A DNA stretch of 60,000 bases, taken from positions 22,632,001 to 22,692,000 of the forward strand of contig NC_079876.1 in NCBI RefSeq assembly GCF_029227915.1, given 5' to 3'. The position numbers and the translations under genes were made by a program. Origin of the DNA: Hydractinia symbiolongicarpus. Lineage: Eukaryota > Cnidaria > Hydrozoa > Anthoathecata > Hydractiniidae. Below are positions 41,542 to 51,273 of the stretch, in pieces. Each line of letters opens with the position of its first letter. Position 1 is the first letter of the stretch. The notes beneath the pieces were generated by a model. The model was not told where the DNA came from and searched no databases. It worked only from the letters and a program-made list of their open reading frames with translations.

Positions 41542-41778
41542 TTTCTACACCTATTAAATTAATGTTTTGGAAAGTCTTTTGTCCACTTATCCTATAGGGC
41601 CTTAGTTGACTTCATTGTGTCTGGTTTTAAACATTGCCTGGGTGATGAAAGTGGTCTTTTAGCAATAAAAATAATAACAAAACTCACATGGCAAAGGTCG
41701 AGGAGGCTATTCTTAAGGAATTAAGGAATGTGGACATACGGTTGGTCCTTTTTGATATCCCCCACTATGTAACTTCCA
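41542..41778 (+). pseudogene. Gag-RT junction of the DIRS-like element
   Basis: Stop-containing stretch with recognisable pieces (WGDESGLLAIKII-like and EEAILKELR) leading into the RT. No separate gene. Confidence 0.35.
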
Positions 41779-42490
41779 TTGTTCCCCTGTAGGTGCTGCT
41801 CCAAAAAGGATGGCACAGTAAGGGTTGTGTTAGATTTGTCATTTCTGAAGGGGTGTTCAGTGAATGATGGGATTTCAAAGGATCAATACTCAGTTTTGTA
41901 CTCTTCCTTTGATGAAGCTGTCAGAATGGTTATCCGTTTAGGCCAGCATTGTTTCTTCATGCTTTCAGATTGTGCCCAGTTCACCCTGATGACTGGAATC
42001 TGTTGGGTTATAAATGGAAAGGCCAGTATTTTTTTGATATTGATCTTCCCTTTGGAGGTCGTTCTTCAGCATTTATATTTAATACATTCGCAGACATGTT
42101 GGATTGGATCCTTTACTATCTTAAAACTTTTTACATTGCCTAGACGATTTCATAACAGTAGAGAAAAAAAGGCAGGCATGTCTAACAACATTAAAAGTAA
42201 TTAAAGATGTCTTCTCAGCACTTGGTGTTCCTTTTGTTGGACCATCACAAAATTGATACTAGAAAGTTCATCATACGTTTACCTAATGATAAAATTCAGG
42301 AATTAATTAATACATTACAACTGTGACGACAGAAGAAGTGTACAAAAAAAGAATTATTGTCCCTTTTTGGCTTGTTGTCCTTTGCGTGCAAGGTTGTTAA
42401 ATGTGGTCGCATGTTCTTGGGGCGCCTGATTGACCTTTCCACATCTGTGAGTAGTTTGTTCCATCACATTAATATTCTTACTCTTCCATT
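41779..42490 (+). pseudogene. DIRS-type reverse transcriptase and RNase H entry
   Basis: KKDGTVRVVLDLSFLKGCSV, SSFDEAVRMVI, then in a second frame RLCPVHPDDWNLLGYKWKG, YFFDIDLPFGGRSSAFIF and LYYLKTFYIA, then in a third frame LDDFITVEKK. The pattern DLPFGxRSSxxIFNxF and the catalytic CLDDF are specific to DIRS/Ngaro RTs. Further on, about 42335-42480, CTKKELLSLFGLLSFACKVV and GRMFLGRLIDLS mark the transition to RNase H. At least three frame changes occur. Confidence 0.75.
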
Positions 42491-42639
42491 CTAGGCAATT
42501 AATAATAAGAATCAATTGGTGGTGGGGTTTAATTGTGTTGAATCAATCTTGCTGGTGAAATCATTGTGTTTAATGTAGTAGTGTTCTATTGTGTTGTGTA
42601 TAAATCAATTAGATTTATTTGGTGTTGCGTTATATGGAG

Positions 42640-43510
42640 CAATGTTGAAAGTCTTACTGGCCGACTGACATTTTACTTAAATTCAGCGCTTTCAGCAAAA
42701 ACCAGGTTAACTTATCGCTCTGGTTTCTGTGCATATACAAAAGATTCTGCTATAAATGGTCAACACCTTTATTTCCCCTTCAGGAATTAACTTTACAACT
42801 CTATTTGCTATGCACCTTGCTTCAACGGTCAAATACAAAACCATATAAGTTTATCTTGCTGGAGTCCAATATGAGAGCGTTAATGGTCATAACACAATGT
42901 CAAATATGAATAGACTAAGATACACTGTGTGGTTTAGAAAAAAGCTTGCCTAACATACCTGTACTCTGCCTACCAATCACCCTGGCTCATTTATCAGAGA
43001 TTTTGTCACTTTTGGAAGATAGCCATTTTCTTAATGGCGTTGCTTAATATTAATGGCGTTATTGGCCTATTGCAAGTATCCATATACACCTCTCCTACCC
43101 AACACAAATGGGATTCTCTCACGCACTTATCATTGCATGATTTTAGCTTTTCAAAGGATAATAACATTCTGTACATTAACATCAAAAGTTCAAAACTGAT
43201 CCATTTAGAGCTATCTTTAAGATCTGTTTGGCCAGGATTGGTGGACGTCTTTGTCCCATAAATGCATTTGTTATTTCATTACTTGTCATTTCGCGGTTTG
43301 GTCCCCGGTCCCTGGTTTATTCTGCAAAGTGGCAAATTTGTGCCATGCCTAATGCAGTGCTAACTTGAACACACACAGTTTTAGAATTGGAGAAGCATCA
43401 CAATGGCATCCTGTGGCATATATTACCTGATTCAGTTATAAAAATACTAGAAAGGTGGTTTATTGAATGTTATCGCAGATATGCACTTAGGTGACAATGT
43501 TTTAGAAAAC
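42640..43510 (+). pseudogene. DIRS-type tyrosine recombinase
   Basis: The N-terminal helix-bundle signature LTGRLTFYLNSALSAKTRLTY and SGFCAYTKD (42650-42760); then SLTHLSLHDFSFSKDNNILY and INIKSSK (43105-43200); the HxxR motif in HSFRIGEAS (about 43376-43402); and after a frameshift LPDSVIKILERWFIECYRRY (about 43425-43487), which includes the candidate nucleophile tyrosine. This enzyme class integrates circular cDNA without target duplication. Frameshifts make the copy inactive. Confidence 0.72.
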
Positions 43511-43727
43511 TGGTGTACTAAAAATGCCAATGTTAATAAGATCACTAGGCTATGGGATGCGATGGCTCTGTAGTGTACTCGATGTAATTTGTTGACATAT
43601 TTAATTTGTCTCGATGTTATTTAGTTTCTTTATTCAAATAAATCCACAGTTAATGACTGTATTATGTATTATCAGCTTTGAGTGTTGGTGCCATAAAATA
43701 TGGTTGTGCCAGTCGATATCATTAAAT

Positions 43728-44074
43728 AGATAGATGGATGTGCATATTTTACATGGCTAGCCTCACTAATATCGAGGGATATACCCTGTCTATTATTTCC
43801 AGGGGGCCCATGGCTTAGATGGAGAGTCCTAGAGTATTTAATGCTCATTTTGAGCTACGCAGACCCAAAAAGGGTCCACGCTCTACTAGACAACTCCCAA
43901 CAACATCCAACGGCCCACACATGGAGCCATCTCCCCAATTTCCCTCACATGACTTGGGTTAACCCGGGGCTATGGTAACATTCACTCGCCCATGTTGAAT
44001 CGCCGTCAAGAGGAATTGAACCCCGGTCTCCCACACTGAGTACGAGAGCTATAACCACTAATCTACGGCGCCAC
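43728..44074 (-). mobile_element. tRNA-derived SINE, near full length
   Basis: On the minus strand it starts at about 44074 with a tRNA-like head: A-box tagattagtgg, B-box ggttcaattcc, and ctctcgtactcag in the anticodon region. The body follows (gttaccatagccccgggtt, gttggatgttgttgggag, gggtctgcgtagctcaaaat), then the 3' part agctagccatgtaaaat and a short tail of ctat/catc repeats. Shorter relatives lie at 35817-35995 and 58670-58835. SINEs of this kind are transcribed by RNA polymerase III and moved by a partner LINE, which is not evident here. Confidence 0.82.
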
Positions 44075-44264
44075 TATATTATATATATCATTGTGAATTT
44101 ATTATTGTGTTATTACATTGTATCACGTCATATTGGAAAATTATAGCAAATAATGTATTTCTTGTTGTTCATTTTTACGATATTGGGAAAGTTGGTTGTG
44201 TTGGGCCTCCTTTGATGGTCTTTTAGGCAAGTAATGTGTTGATACAAGTCATAGTTGAAATGTA

Positions 44265-44780
44265 CCAGACGCTCAGGATGTGTATACATGTGTTAACCAT
44301 ATTTGCTGACGCTCATTGAGGTGTGCCTGACGTTTAGGGCATTTCGAGCAGCAGCACTTCAATAGAAAACATGCACCTGATGCTCAGGGCATCTCAACTG
44401 TAATCATCACTTTAATAGGAAACGTGCACCTAATGCTCAGGGCATGTTAATGTGCCTAACGCTCAGGGCATCTCAATTTTCGCATACAACTGATGCTCAG
44501 GGTATGAATAAAAACACCAGTAATTAGCATGTGTCTGACGCTCAGGACATGTCGATGCGCCTGTCGCTCAGGGCATCCCTACTGTAATCTTCACTTTGAC
44601 ACTCAGGGCATGTCGATGCGCCTGACGCTCAGGGTATATCTCATACACCTGACGCTCAGGGTACGAATAAAAACACCAGTAATTAGCGTGTGCATGACGC
44701 TCAGGAAATGTTGATGTACCTGACAGTCAAGGGATCTCATCTGTTTAATGTGCCTGATGCTCAGGGCATGAAGACGCCTG
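44265..44780. repeat. Degenerate minisatellite with core CCTGACGCTCAGGGCAT
   Basis: More than a dozen copies of a partly palindromic core, gacgctcagggcat, at irregular spacing. A higher-order unit is also present: ggtatgaataaaaacaccag at 44501 recurs as ggtacgaataaaaacaccag at 44660, a period of 159 bases. No coding role is seen. Confidence 0.85.
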
Positions 44781-45013
44781 TTAAGCATATCATAATGTTC
44801 AAAATATGCATTAATATATTTGCGCATGTAACGGAGCTTGGAGGGAGGCATCTGCATTCCTATCAATCCCAAAAATTTCTATAAATAGTGCAACACATAC
44901 AGAACGTGTTGTACCTACTTATTCCAATAGAAATACATTGTTTCTATCAGTTTGTGTTATTACTCTGGAACCAAAAGCAAATAAATGGAGCTAAACTGCA
45001 AGTTTTGATTGGG

Positions 45014-45039
45014 TTAGGGGTCAACTACAAATTTCGTAT
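45014..45039 (+). repeat. Left inverted terminus of the outer element
   Basis: ttaggggtcaactacaaatt followed by tcgtat is the approximate reverse complement of 57467-57493, about 22 matches in 27 with two small gaps. On both inner sides follow atacgaat-rich tracts. The target duplication is uncertain, perhaps TTA/TTAA. Confidence 0.5.
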
Positions 45040-45290
45040 GACATTTTATACGAATATATACAAATATAATTGCTTATAATTCGTATAAAAATTGTATACA
45101 ATTCGTATAGTGTTAATTAGTTATACGATTTTTAAAAAATCCTATACGAATTTTATACGATTTTCATACGAATTGTGATACGAATTATATTTTTACTTAT
45201 ATGAATTTTTCGTACAAATTATTAGGATTTTCCAATACGAATTGCGATACGATTTTTTAAACGAATGGTTATAAGAATTTAATTTTCAAT
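45040..45290. repeat. Short-period ATACGAAT-rich tract, left
   Basis: Repeated words tatacgaatt, ttcgtata and their variants, which are mutually complementary and would fold into many small hairpins. A related tract lies at 56085-56235 and a third at 57410-57475. Confidence 0.75.
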
Positions 45291-45489
45291 ATAACTTCTT
45301 CATAGAAATCTAACTTTTCGCTATGCAGCTAGCCTTGAAATAAACATTAACAATTTCTAAATGCCATTCTTATTACTTCAAAAGATCAGAACTGACAAAC
45401 AACCATTTCTAAATGCTATTCGTGCGAATTTCGAAGGATTGGTACTTATAAACAAAATGATTTAAACTTATAATGTGAAATTAAATAAA

Positions 45490-45640
45490 AATCTCTCGCC
45501 GCTTTTCGTTCTTAAACTTTTAAAATGCGATCTAACAAAGCTTTTCTATCGCTGCTTTTCGTTTTTAAAATTTTAAAACGCGATCTAAAAAAGCATTTCT
45601 ATCGCAACTTTTGGTTCTTAAATTTTTAGGATTTTTTTTT
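45490..45640 (-). repeat. Relic of the 53-bp repeat, inverted relative to 51590-52290
   Basis: Two to three diverged units: cgccgcttttcgttcttaaa and ctatcgctgcttttcgtttt are reverse complements of the unit core aacgaaaagcggcgatag. The spacing is similar. Confidence 0.75.
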
Positions 45641-46156
45641 TTTACCAATGTGAATTTTTAACAATTTTTTTTTTAAAAAAAACATATAGTCAAGTCTGGT
45701 AATAAATACGCATTTACGGAAATTTAAAGCATAAATGTGTTTAAAATCGCTAACCAAAAATAAATAATATTTTAAAACGCAAGCAGTTTAGTTACTTTAA
45801 GATTCCAATTATTAGAATTTGCCTCCGTCTTGTATTACTCCTTTAAGTTGAGAAAAACATTGCGTATCTTTTAACTTCCCTCGCCCTTAGAAAATACGCC
45901 GGTTGCCGTTAAAAAAATTTGCATGCGTACTTTATTCCGGTTGAGCGGATATTTAACTGGTCAAATAATAAAACAAATACGCGCTTCCAATTGAAAACTA
46001 CGCACGGTCGATATTCTAGTTTTTTGAAATTGTTTTTTCTTGTTATAGGTAACAAAATAAACAGTTATGATAATAAAAATCTCAGTTTTGGGAAACAAAG
46101 AAGTTAAAAATGCAGTCATTTGACGAGGAAATAGTGTTTTAACTTGGACACACATA

Positions 46157-47278
46157 TTACACCTCGATCATAATCAATTGTTTTCTGTCTATATTTTTCA
46201 CTCTATTAAAAAACATTTCGATGCTTGGATAACCAGGAACACTCCATTTGTTTCCTCGCTCTGGATACACCTCCAAAGGACCAGCTATTACATCGTGGAC
46301 CTTAAAAAGTGAAATATCCCGCATGGTTCCTGTATACGACTCTAATATTGTACCGTTCTTAACATGTGGCTTCAGACAGTCGAATTCAATACCACATGCT
46401 GGACCATCTGCGTCTAAAAGGAATCGAGTGGTGGCTTTTCCAATGTAAAGAGAAGCGGCTGGCGTTCTTTTCTTTACATTTGCTGACTCGGGTTTAAAGA
46501 CGACAGCAAACCATTTCCCAACAATCTCTTCCTCCTGAGTTGGTGGTGATAACCACTTCCATAATTTAACAAGTCTTGCTTCGTCTTCTTCCTCGTCAGC
46601 ATAATCTTCTTCCTTATCTGTATCTTCATCCTCGTCCTCAACTATCTCCTCATCGGTTACAGATTCTATGTCACTATCCTCTTTATCCTTTTCCTCGATC
46701 TTTCGACGCTTCGGGGTTGGTTTTTTAGTTTCTTTTTTCTCGACCAACTTTTGCAAATAATCATTTCAATCAACTTTTCGGCGAACTGGCTGTGTCTTCT
46801 CAACTGGACCCTTAATTGAAGATAGCAGCTTTTCTTCAAATGTTGATGGAGGATCATCCAGTACCCATTTGGGCACCCAAACCTTTCCAGGGTAGGGCAA
46901 AGGCTTAGGCCCAATTAACTTCGATACTTCGCAAAAGTGATTATCAAATGCAGGAAGTATTGGCGTCGATTGATTGGTGCTTGCAGTTGAAGGAGCGTCA
47001 ATAAAGGATGCTGAAGAAGCGTTAGCAAGAAGCGGCGATTGTGTGGTGTCGATTGATTGCGTTGGCGTTGTCGCGGCATTTACATTCGTTGGCTCTTTTA
47101 TTTTTTTCGGCGTATTTAAAGCGCGAGCAAGTTCTTCCATAACGTCCTCTGGTTTTCCCATTTCGCACCATCTTCTATATCTTTTAAGTAACCGTGGGTC
47201 AAATCTTTTCTCCGGGTACTTCGTTCTGTCGATCGGAAATATCCCTAGATTAAAAACAAGTTGAATGTACTTTTCCAC
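46157..47278 (-). pseudogene. pogo transposase C-terminal exon(s)
   Basis: From acceptor CTAG at about 47245 the frame reads GIFPIDRTKYPEKRFDPRLL, the usual end of a DDE_1 domain, followed by a long serine/threonine-rich region with PLPYPGKVWVPKWVLDDPP. A single in-frame TGA (46766-46768) interrupts it. The same frame continues at once with QKLVEKKETKK, an acidic DEDEDTDKEEDYADEEED block, and GKWFAVVFKPES and FDCLKPHVKNG, which are typical of cnidarian pogo C-termini. Only one nonsense change separates the two halves. Confidence 0.75.
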
Positions 47279-47346
47279 ATTTCACAAGAGGAGAAGCAGT
47301 TTCACTTAATGACGTTTTTGTAAAATAAAATATATATTATTAATAC

Positions 47347-47755
47347 CTGTTCGTCTAAATCCTGCTTTTATGTTATCTTCAGTAAGTGCGGTTTGCCAAC
47401 ACTGTCCAAGTTTCTCCACAAAGTCAGCTTTTCGAAGAGGACGCTTACCACCGTAAGAAACACACCATTCATTTAAGACACGTTCCCATTCTCTCTTCAG
47501 GGGACCAAAACATGCTACATCTAACGGTTGTAGAAGATCTGTCACATGCGGTGGAAATTTCATGATTGTCAGATCTTCCTCCATGGCTTTTAAGATAAGG
47601 CTGGCAGACACATGCGACAAATGGCCGTCAAAGAGAAGCAAAAGTGGCCGATCTGTTACTACTCTGCAAAAGTGTTTAAACCATTCGCCAAACACATCAG
47701 TAGTCATCCAACCATTATCTGAGCAACCATACAGTGTACCTGGCATACCTGACAA
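47347..47755 (-). pseudogene. pogo transposase DDE domain, second half
   Basis: Minus-strand exon with SDNGWMTTDVFGEWFKHFCR, then LLLLFDGHLSHVS (second catalytic aspartate), FPPHVTDLLQPLDVACFGPL and KAGFRRTG, ending at a good donor (AACAG/GTATTA) at 47346. It splices in frame to the exon starting at 47244. The first part of the DDE domain, which should contain the first aspartate, is missing between this exon and 47867, so this copy cannot code an active transposase. Confidence 0.82.
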
Positions 47756-47866
47756 GATCCAAATAATGTTTTAGACAGCGGATACATAAAAAAAAGTGTA
47801 GGAGGGAAAGGGGAGCAGAAGATTGGGTGACAATTAAGAATTGTATTTACTGTGTGGGACCTACTT

Positions 47867-48139
47867 TCAGGTGAGAACCAAGACTCCTGATGATTTTTTC
47901 CTGGGAAAACAACAAGTGGTGGTAATGCTTGTCCAGCTGCGTTCTGTCACGGCCTTACGCGCACTGCAGATCATTGTTGCCTTTTTTAGGGAAAGCTTGT
48001 TTCGTTCCATAAACAATCTTAGCCATTCCTTCCCAGGGCGGTTTTCAGCGAAAGGGGTTTTCATTTTTCTTGCCTCCACATATTCTTTGACAAGATTTTT
48101 GACTTGGTCTCGTGTAGGACTAAATCCGAGGCAGCATAG
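47867..48139 (-). pseudogene. pogo CENP-B-type DNA-binding segment
   Basis: Reads from the edge of the nested element: CCLGFSPTRDQVKNLVKEYV, then KMKTPFAENRPGKEWLRLFM and SLKKATMICSARKAVTE. This is the second helix-turn-helix of pogo/CENP-B transposases (PF..N.PG..W...F..R). A frameshift follows near 47930. The upstream half of the same exon lies at 55108-55319, on the other side of the insertion. Confidence 0.8.
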
Positions 48140-48440
48140 CCCTGATAAAACATCTTACTAAGATCTTACTAAGATCTTACTAAGAATCTTACCTAGATCT
48201 TACAATATTCTTGATAAGATCTTCCAAGATCTTGGCAAGAACGTGCAAGATCTTCCAAGATCTTCCAAGATTCTTACAAAGAATTGTGGTAAGATCTTAC
48301 TACGATCTTTCTAAGATTCTTAAAAAGATCTTACAATATTCTTGGTAAAATCTTACAAGATCTTTGCAAAAAAGTGCAAGATCTTGTAAGATTTTACAAA
48401 ATTCTTACTAAGAATTGTGTTAAGATCTTACAACATTGTT
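48140..48440. repeat. Left subterminal array of AAGATCTT palindromes
   Basis: About twenty occurrences of aagatctt, agatctta, ttccaagatc and close variants at short spacing, for example three tandem units of ttactaagatc at 48153-48182. AGATCT is itself a palindrome, so the array reads nearly the same on both strands. Confidence 0.85.
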
Positions 48441-48693
48441 GATAAAATATATTTAAAATAAATTTTCAAAGATCTAACAAGTTCTTTCATTATTCTTTGT
48501 ATGATCATACTGTACAAAATCTTACAGTTGCAGAGATTTTACGAATATCTTAGGGTTTTAATTAGAAATTAGAGAATCCTAAAAAATAATTTGTAACAAA
48601 AGCGTTGGACATTCTGATGACAAAAAATAGGATAAATGAGATTCAACAACTATATTTTTTATGAATATATTATATACAAAGAAAGGAAAAAAA
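48441..48693. other. Non-coding sequence between the palindrome array and the BEN gene
   Basis: AT-rich; includes the 3' flank of the BEN gene. No other feature is seen. Confidence 0.4.
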
Positions 48694-51011
48694 TCATTCG
48701 TTGGAATGTTGAGTTTTTTTCTTTTTCTTATCCTGTCCCATCTGATTTACTGATGCTCGACACATGCACCACATCTTTTCAAAGTCTTTGGATGGGTACA
48801 TGACTTTTATTAGTTCTAAAATAATACAAATAAAATGTATTTAAGTTATATTTCTAATAGTTTTAAACTGAGTGTATATTTTTTATCATTGTTTTCTAAC
48901 ATTGAGCAAAATATCTACTTTTTTTTTCATTTATAAGGAAATTGAGACTGAAATAAACTTGACTAAATTTAATTAAGTTAAATATTGTGAAGATGAAAAA
49001 ATTAAAAGCATTTGATCAGAAAAAGAAAAAAAATGTAAATAATAATTGAGTGAAGTCCATTATTCACCTCCTTTGTTTCGATAAGCCCTAAAGAAATAAG
49101 GTATCGCCAATGATTTATTATTTTTAGAATGATTGCTATACCTTTCAACAAACCAACTTTGCGAACATCCAAAGTGATTTTTCCAGTTTTGGACTGTTTT
49201 TGTGGCTCGATGATGCCATTTAACAATTCCTCATCAGTCCACAATTTCTTGGCCAAATTTCGAGCGTATTTAAGATACTTATGTGGCACCCGAGGAACAT
49301 CCAGCAGATTTGTGCCATCATCAAGTACCTAATAAAAACAAAGCCTTTATCAACTAAAAAATAGGTTAATTTTTTGGGTGTTTTTCTGGAGGATAAATAA
49401 ATATATAAATTTCTTCATAATTGATGTACATACATAGTCACCACGGTTCAATTTATCTGCTGGGTCATTTGAAACCTGCCCCACTGTCGAATTATCACCC
49501 TAAAATAAAATATACAAACAAATCAATTAAAAACAATTTTTACAAATTCTCTTTTTTTAAAAATATTGTTTAATCAAGTAAATTTAAAATACCTTATTGA
49601 CAAGCTCTTGTAGCAATACATTTGTTTTCCTACATTCCTCCAATATTAATTTTAAGAGATCAGTCTAAAAATGTATGCGAATAAATATATATATAAAAAA
49701 ACAAAAAACAAAAACATAAAAGTATATTTTTGTAACAGGTCTCTTTTAATATTATATACACATTCAGCTTACATCTTGTTTCTCTTCAATTTTTGGTCGT
49801 GATGACCTTTTTTCTGAGGCAGGTGGCGTTGATGTGTATATAGGTTGATGTCTTCTCTAATGAATAAAATATTTCATTCTAATTAAAAATGCACTATAAA
49901 ACATATGTTATCTTTTCCGAACTATCCACTTTAATTATTATTATTTTTACTTACATCAGTGGTTTCTTGAAACGGATCCCTTTGATTAATTAGCGCACTC
50001 ACATTTGCCCCTGGCAATGTCTGTTTAAGCCGTAACTTCTCTTTATTTATTTCTGAATAAATTAAATTTGATAGTCAAACTCATGTGGGAATAACGTTTT
50101 TCGTTTTATAAGACCATCATTCAAAATTTAAACAATTTTTTTCCAAATTCATATATAGCTTACCTTCAGTTAGCCTAGATACTTTTGTTGGAGGTTCGTT
50201 TACAATAGATTCGTCGTCTGAATCATCTAAATTTAAAAGATTCCATAGAGAATTCATTAAAATAATTTGAAATGACTTGGTTTTAATTATACTTTCGCAC
50301 ACATATTGTCAACATGACATATAGAGAGATTTCTACCTTCAGAACCATGGTAGCTTGATTCTGCTCCTTTCTTTCTCAAATCATTTTCCAAATCTATGCA
50401 TTTTTTATTGCACTCTTTTTCTGACCCTTAAATAATAAAGGTAAACATTTTATTAATCAATTTTATTGGAATCTTCCATCGAGGTAAATAATATTTAAGT
50501 ACGTTCTTTGAGCATCAATTTTATTAGCAAAATTTGACTCGAAAGAACAAATGATAGATAATCATATTAAATGACGTTTTTTAATTGAAATGCATTATGT
50601 GAATGATTAAATAATCTTCTTTTAGTCATAGTAATCTGTTTTATTGTTAAAAATGATCAAAAAAAGAAAAATAATAAAAATATAAATTAATACCTCTGAA
50701 AATGATTTTTGTTGCAAATGTCCTATTATCTTGGGTGAGGGAAATAACATCTCCTATGTTGTACCTCATAAACCGTTTTGTCATTCTCTCATTGAGAACC
50801 GTATAGGTTCCCTCCTCAGGAAACAATACAACTGTTCGGATTTCTGAAATTACTAAAGTATAAAAAAAGTTTGGTAAAAGTAACAGCAGATTAAGAATGT
50901 GCATCTTGACTACCAAATAAAAATAACAACGTAAAACAACACCTAACCTTGATCAACATTTGAATTGCAAAGCTGTTTAGTTTGTAACCTTTCGCTGACA
51001 AATTGAGACAT
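48694..51011 (-). CDS. BEN-domain protein carried by the transposon
   Basis: Minus-strand gene, ATG at 51009-51011. Exons: 50948-51011, 50694-50843, 50337-50426, 50164-50226, 49955-50052, 49773-49856, 49593-49664, 49434-49499 and 49068-49328. All have GT-AG borders and keep phase, giving about 316 codons. The last of these exons has LKYARNLAKKLWTDEELLNG and GKITLDVRKVGLLKG, which fit the BEN fold (RNL..LF...EL...; LD..K...). BEN domains bind DNA and protein in chromatin factors and in some viruses. The N-terminus has VVLFPEEGTYTVLNERM; the middle is acidic and lysine-rich. A further exon-like piece at 48694-48815 (VMYPSKDFEKMWCMCRAS to stop) joins one base out of phase, giving an early stop. 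Without that splice the frame ends at 49002. The BEN call rests on pattern only. Confidence 0.7.
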
Positions 51012-51273
51012 GATGATTGAATAACAGGAACAAAATTATCAGCGTCCGTTTCGTGTAAAATATGCAGCGTTGTGAACGCTTTTTTAAATCGTGCACACTT
51101 GATATTCGAAAAAAGAAGCGCGGTTTTTTAAACATTCGAAAAGGAGAAAAAGTATCAATTTTTTAAAGATTTTGCTAAGTTGTACTATCGTGTGCAAATT
51201 TCTTTTTATATAAATGTATTCGCGTGTATGTTACAAATGTGATAGATAATTTAACAAAAATCAATTTTATGAA
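51012..51273. promoter_or_regulatory. Divergent promoter region between the BEN gene and the transposase
   Basis: The two start codons (51011 on minus, 51274 on plus) are only 262 bases apart and face away from each other, so one short region must drive both genes. It contains paired A/T tracts but no element I can name. Confidence 0.6.

Larger units (their letters stand above)
40268..43510 (+). mobile_element. DIRS/Ngaro-like tyrosine-recombinase retrotransposon, decayed
   Basis: Order on the plus strand: terminal repeat, gag-like region with a CCHC knuckle, DIRS-type reverse transcriptase, RNase H entry, and tyrosine recombinase in place of an integrase. This gene order defines the DIRS/Ngaro group. 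Stops and frameshifts occur in every part. The 3' terminal repeat was not recognised next to the recombinase; a stray copy of the 5' terminal repeat lies at 57515-57720. Confidence 0.75.

Noticed and set aside
44041-44075. Independent minus-strand tRNA gene
   Set aside because: The tRNA-like part is the head of the SINE, its 3' half does not close an acceptor stem, and the body continues into the SINE.
48140-48480. CRISPR array, because of the regular short repeats
   Set aside because: The units are overlapping palindromic words without unique spacers, in an animal genome and at a transposon terminus.
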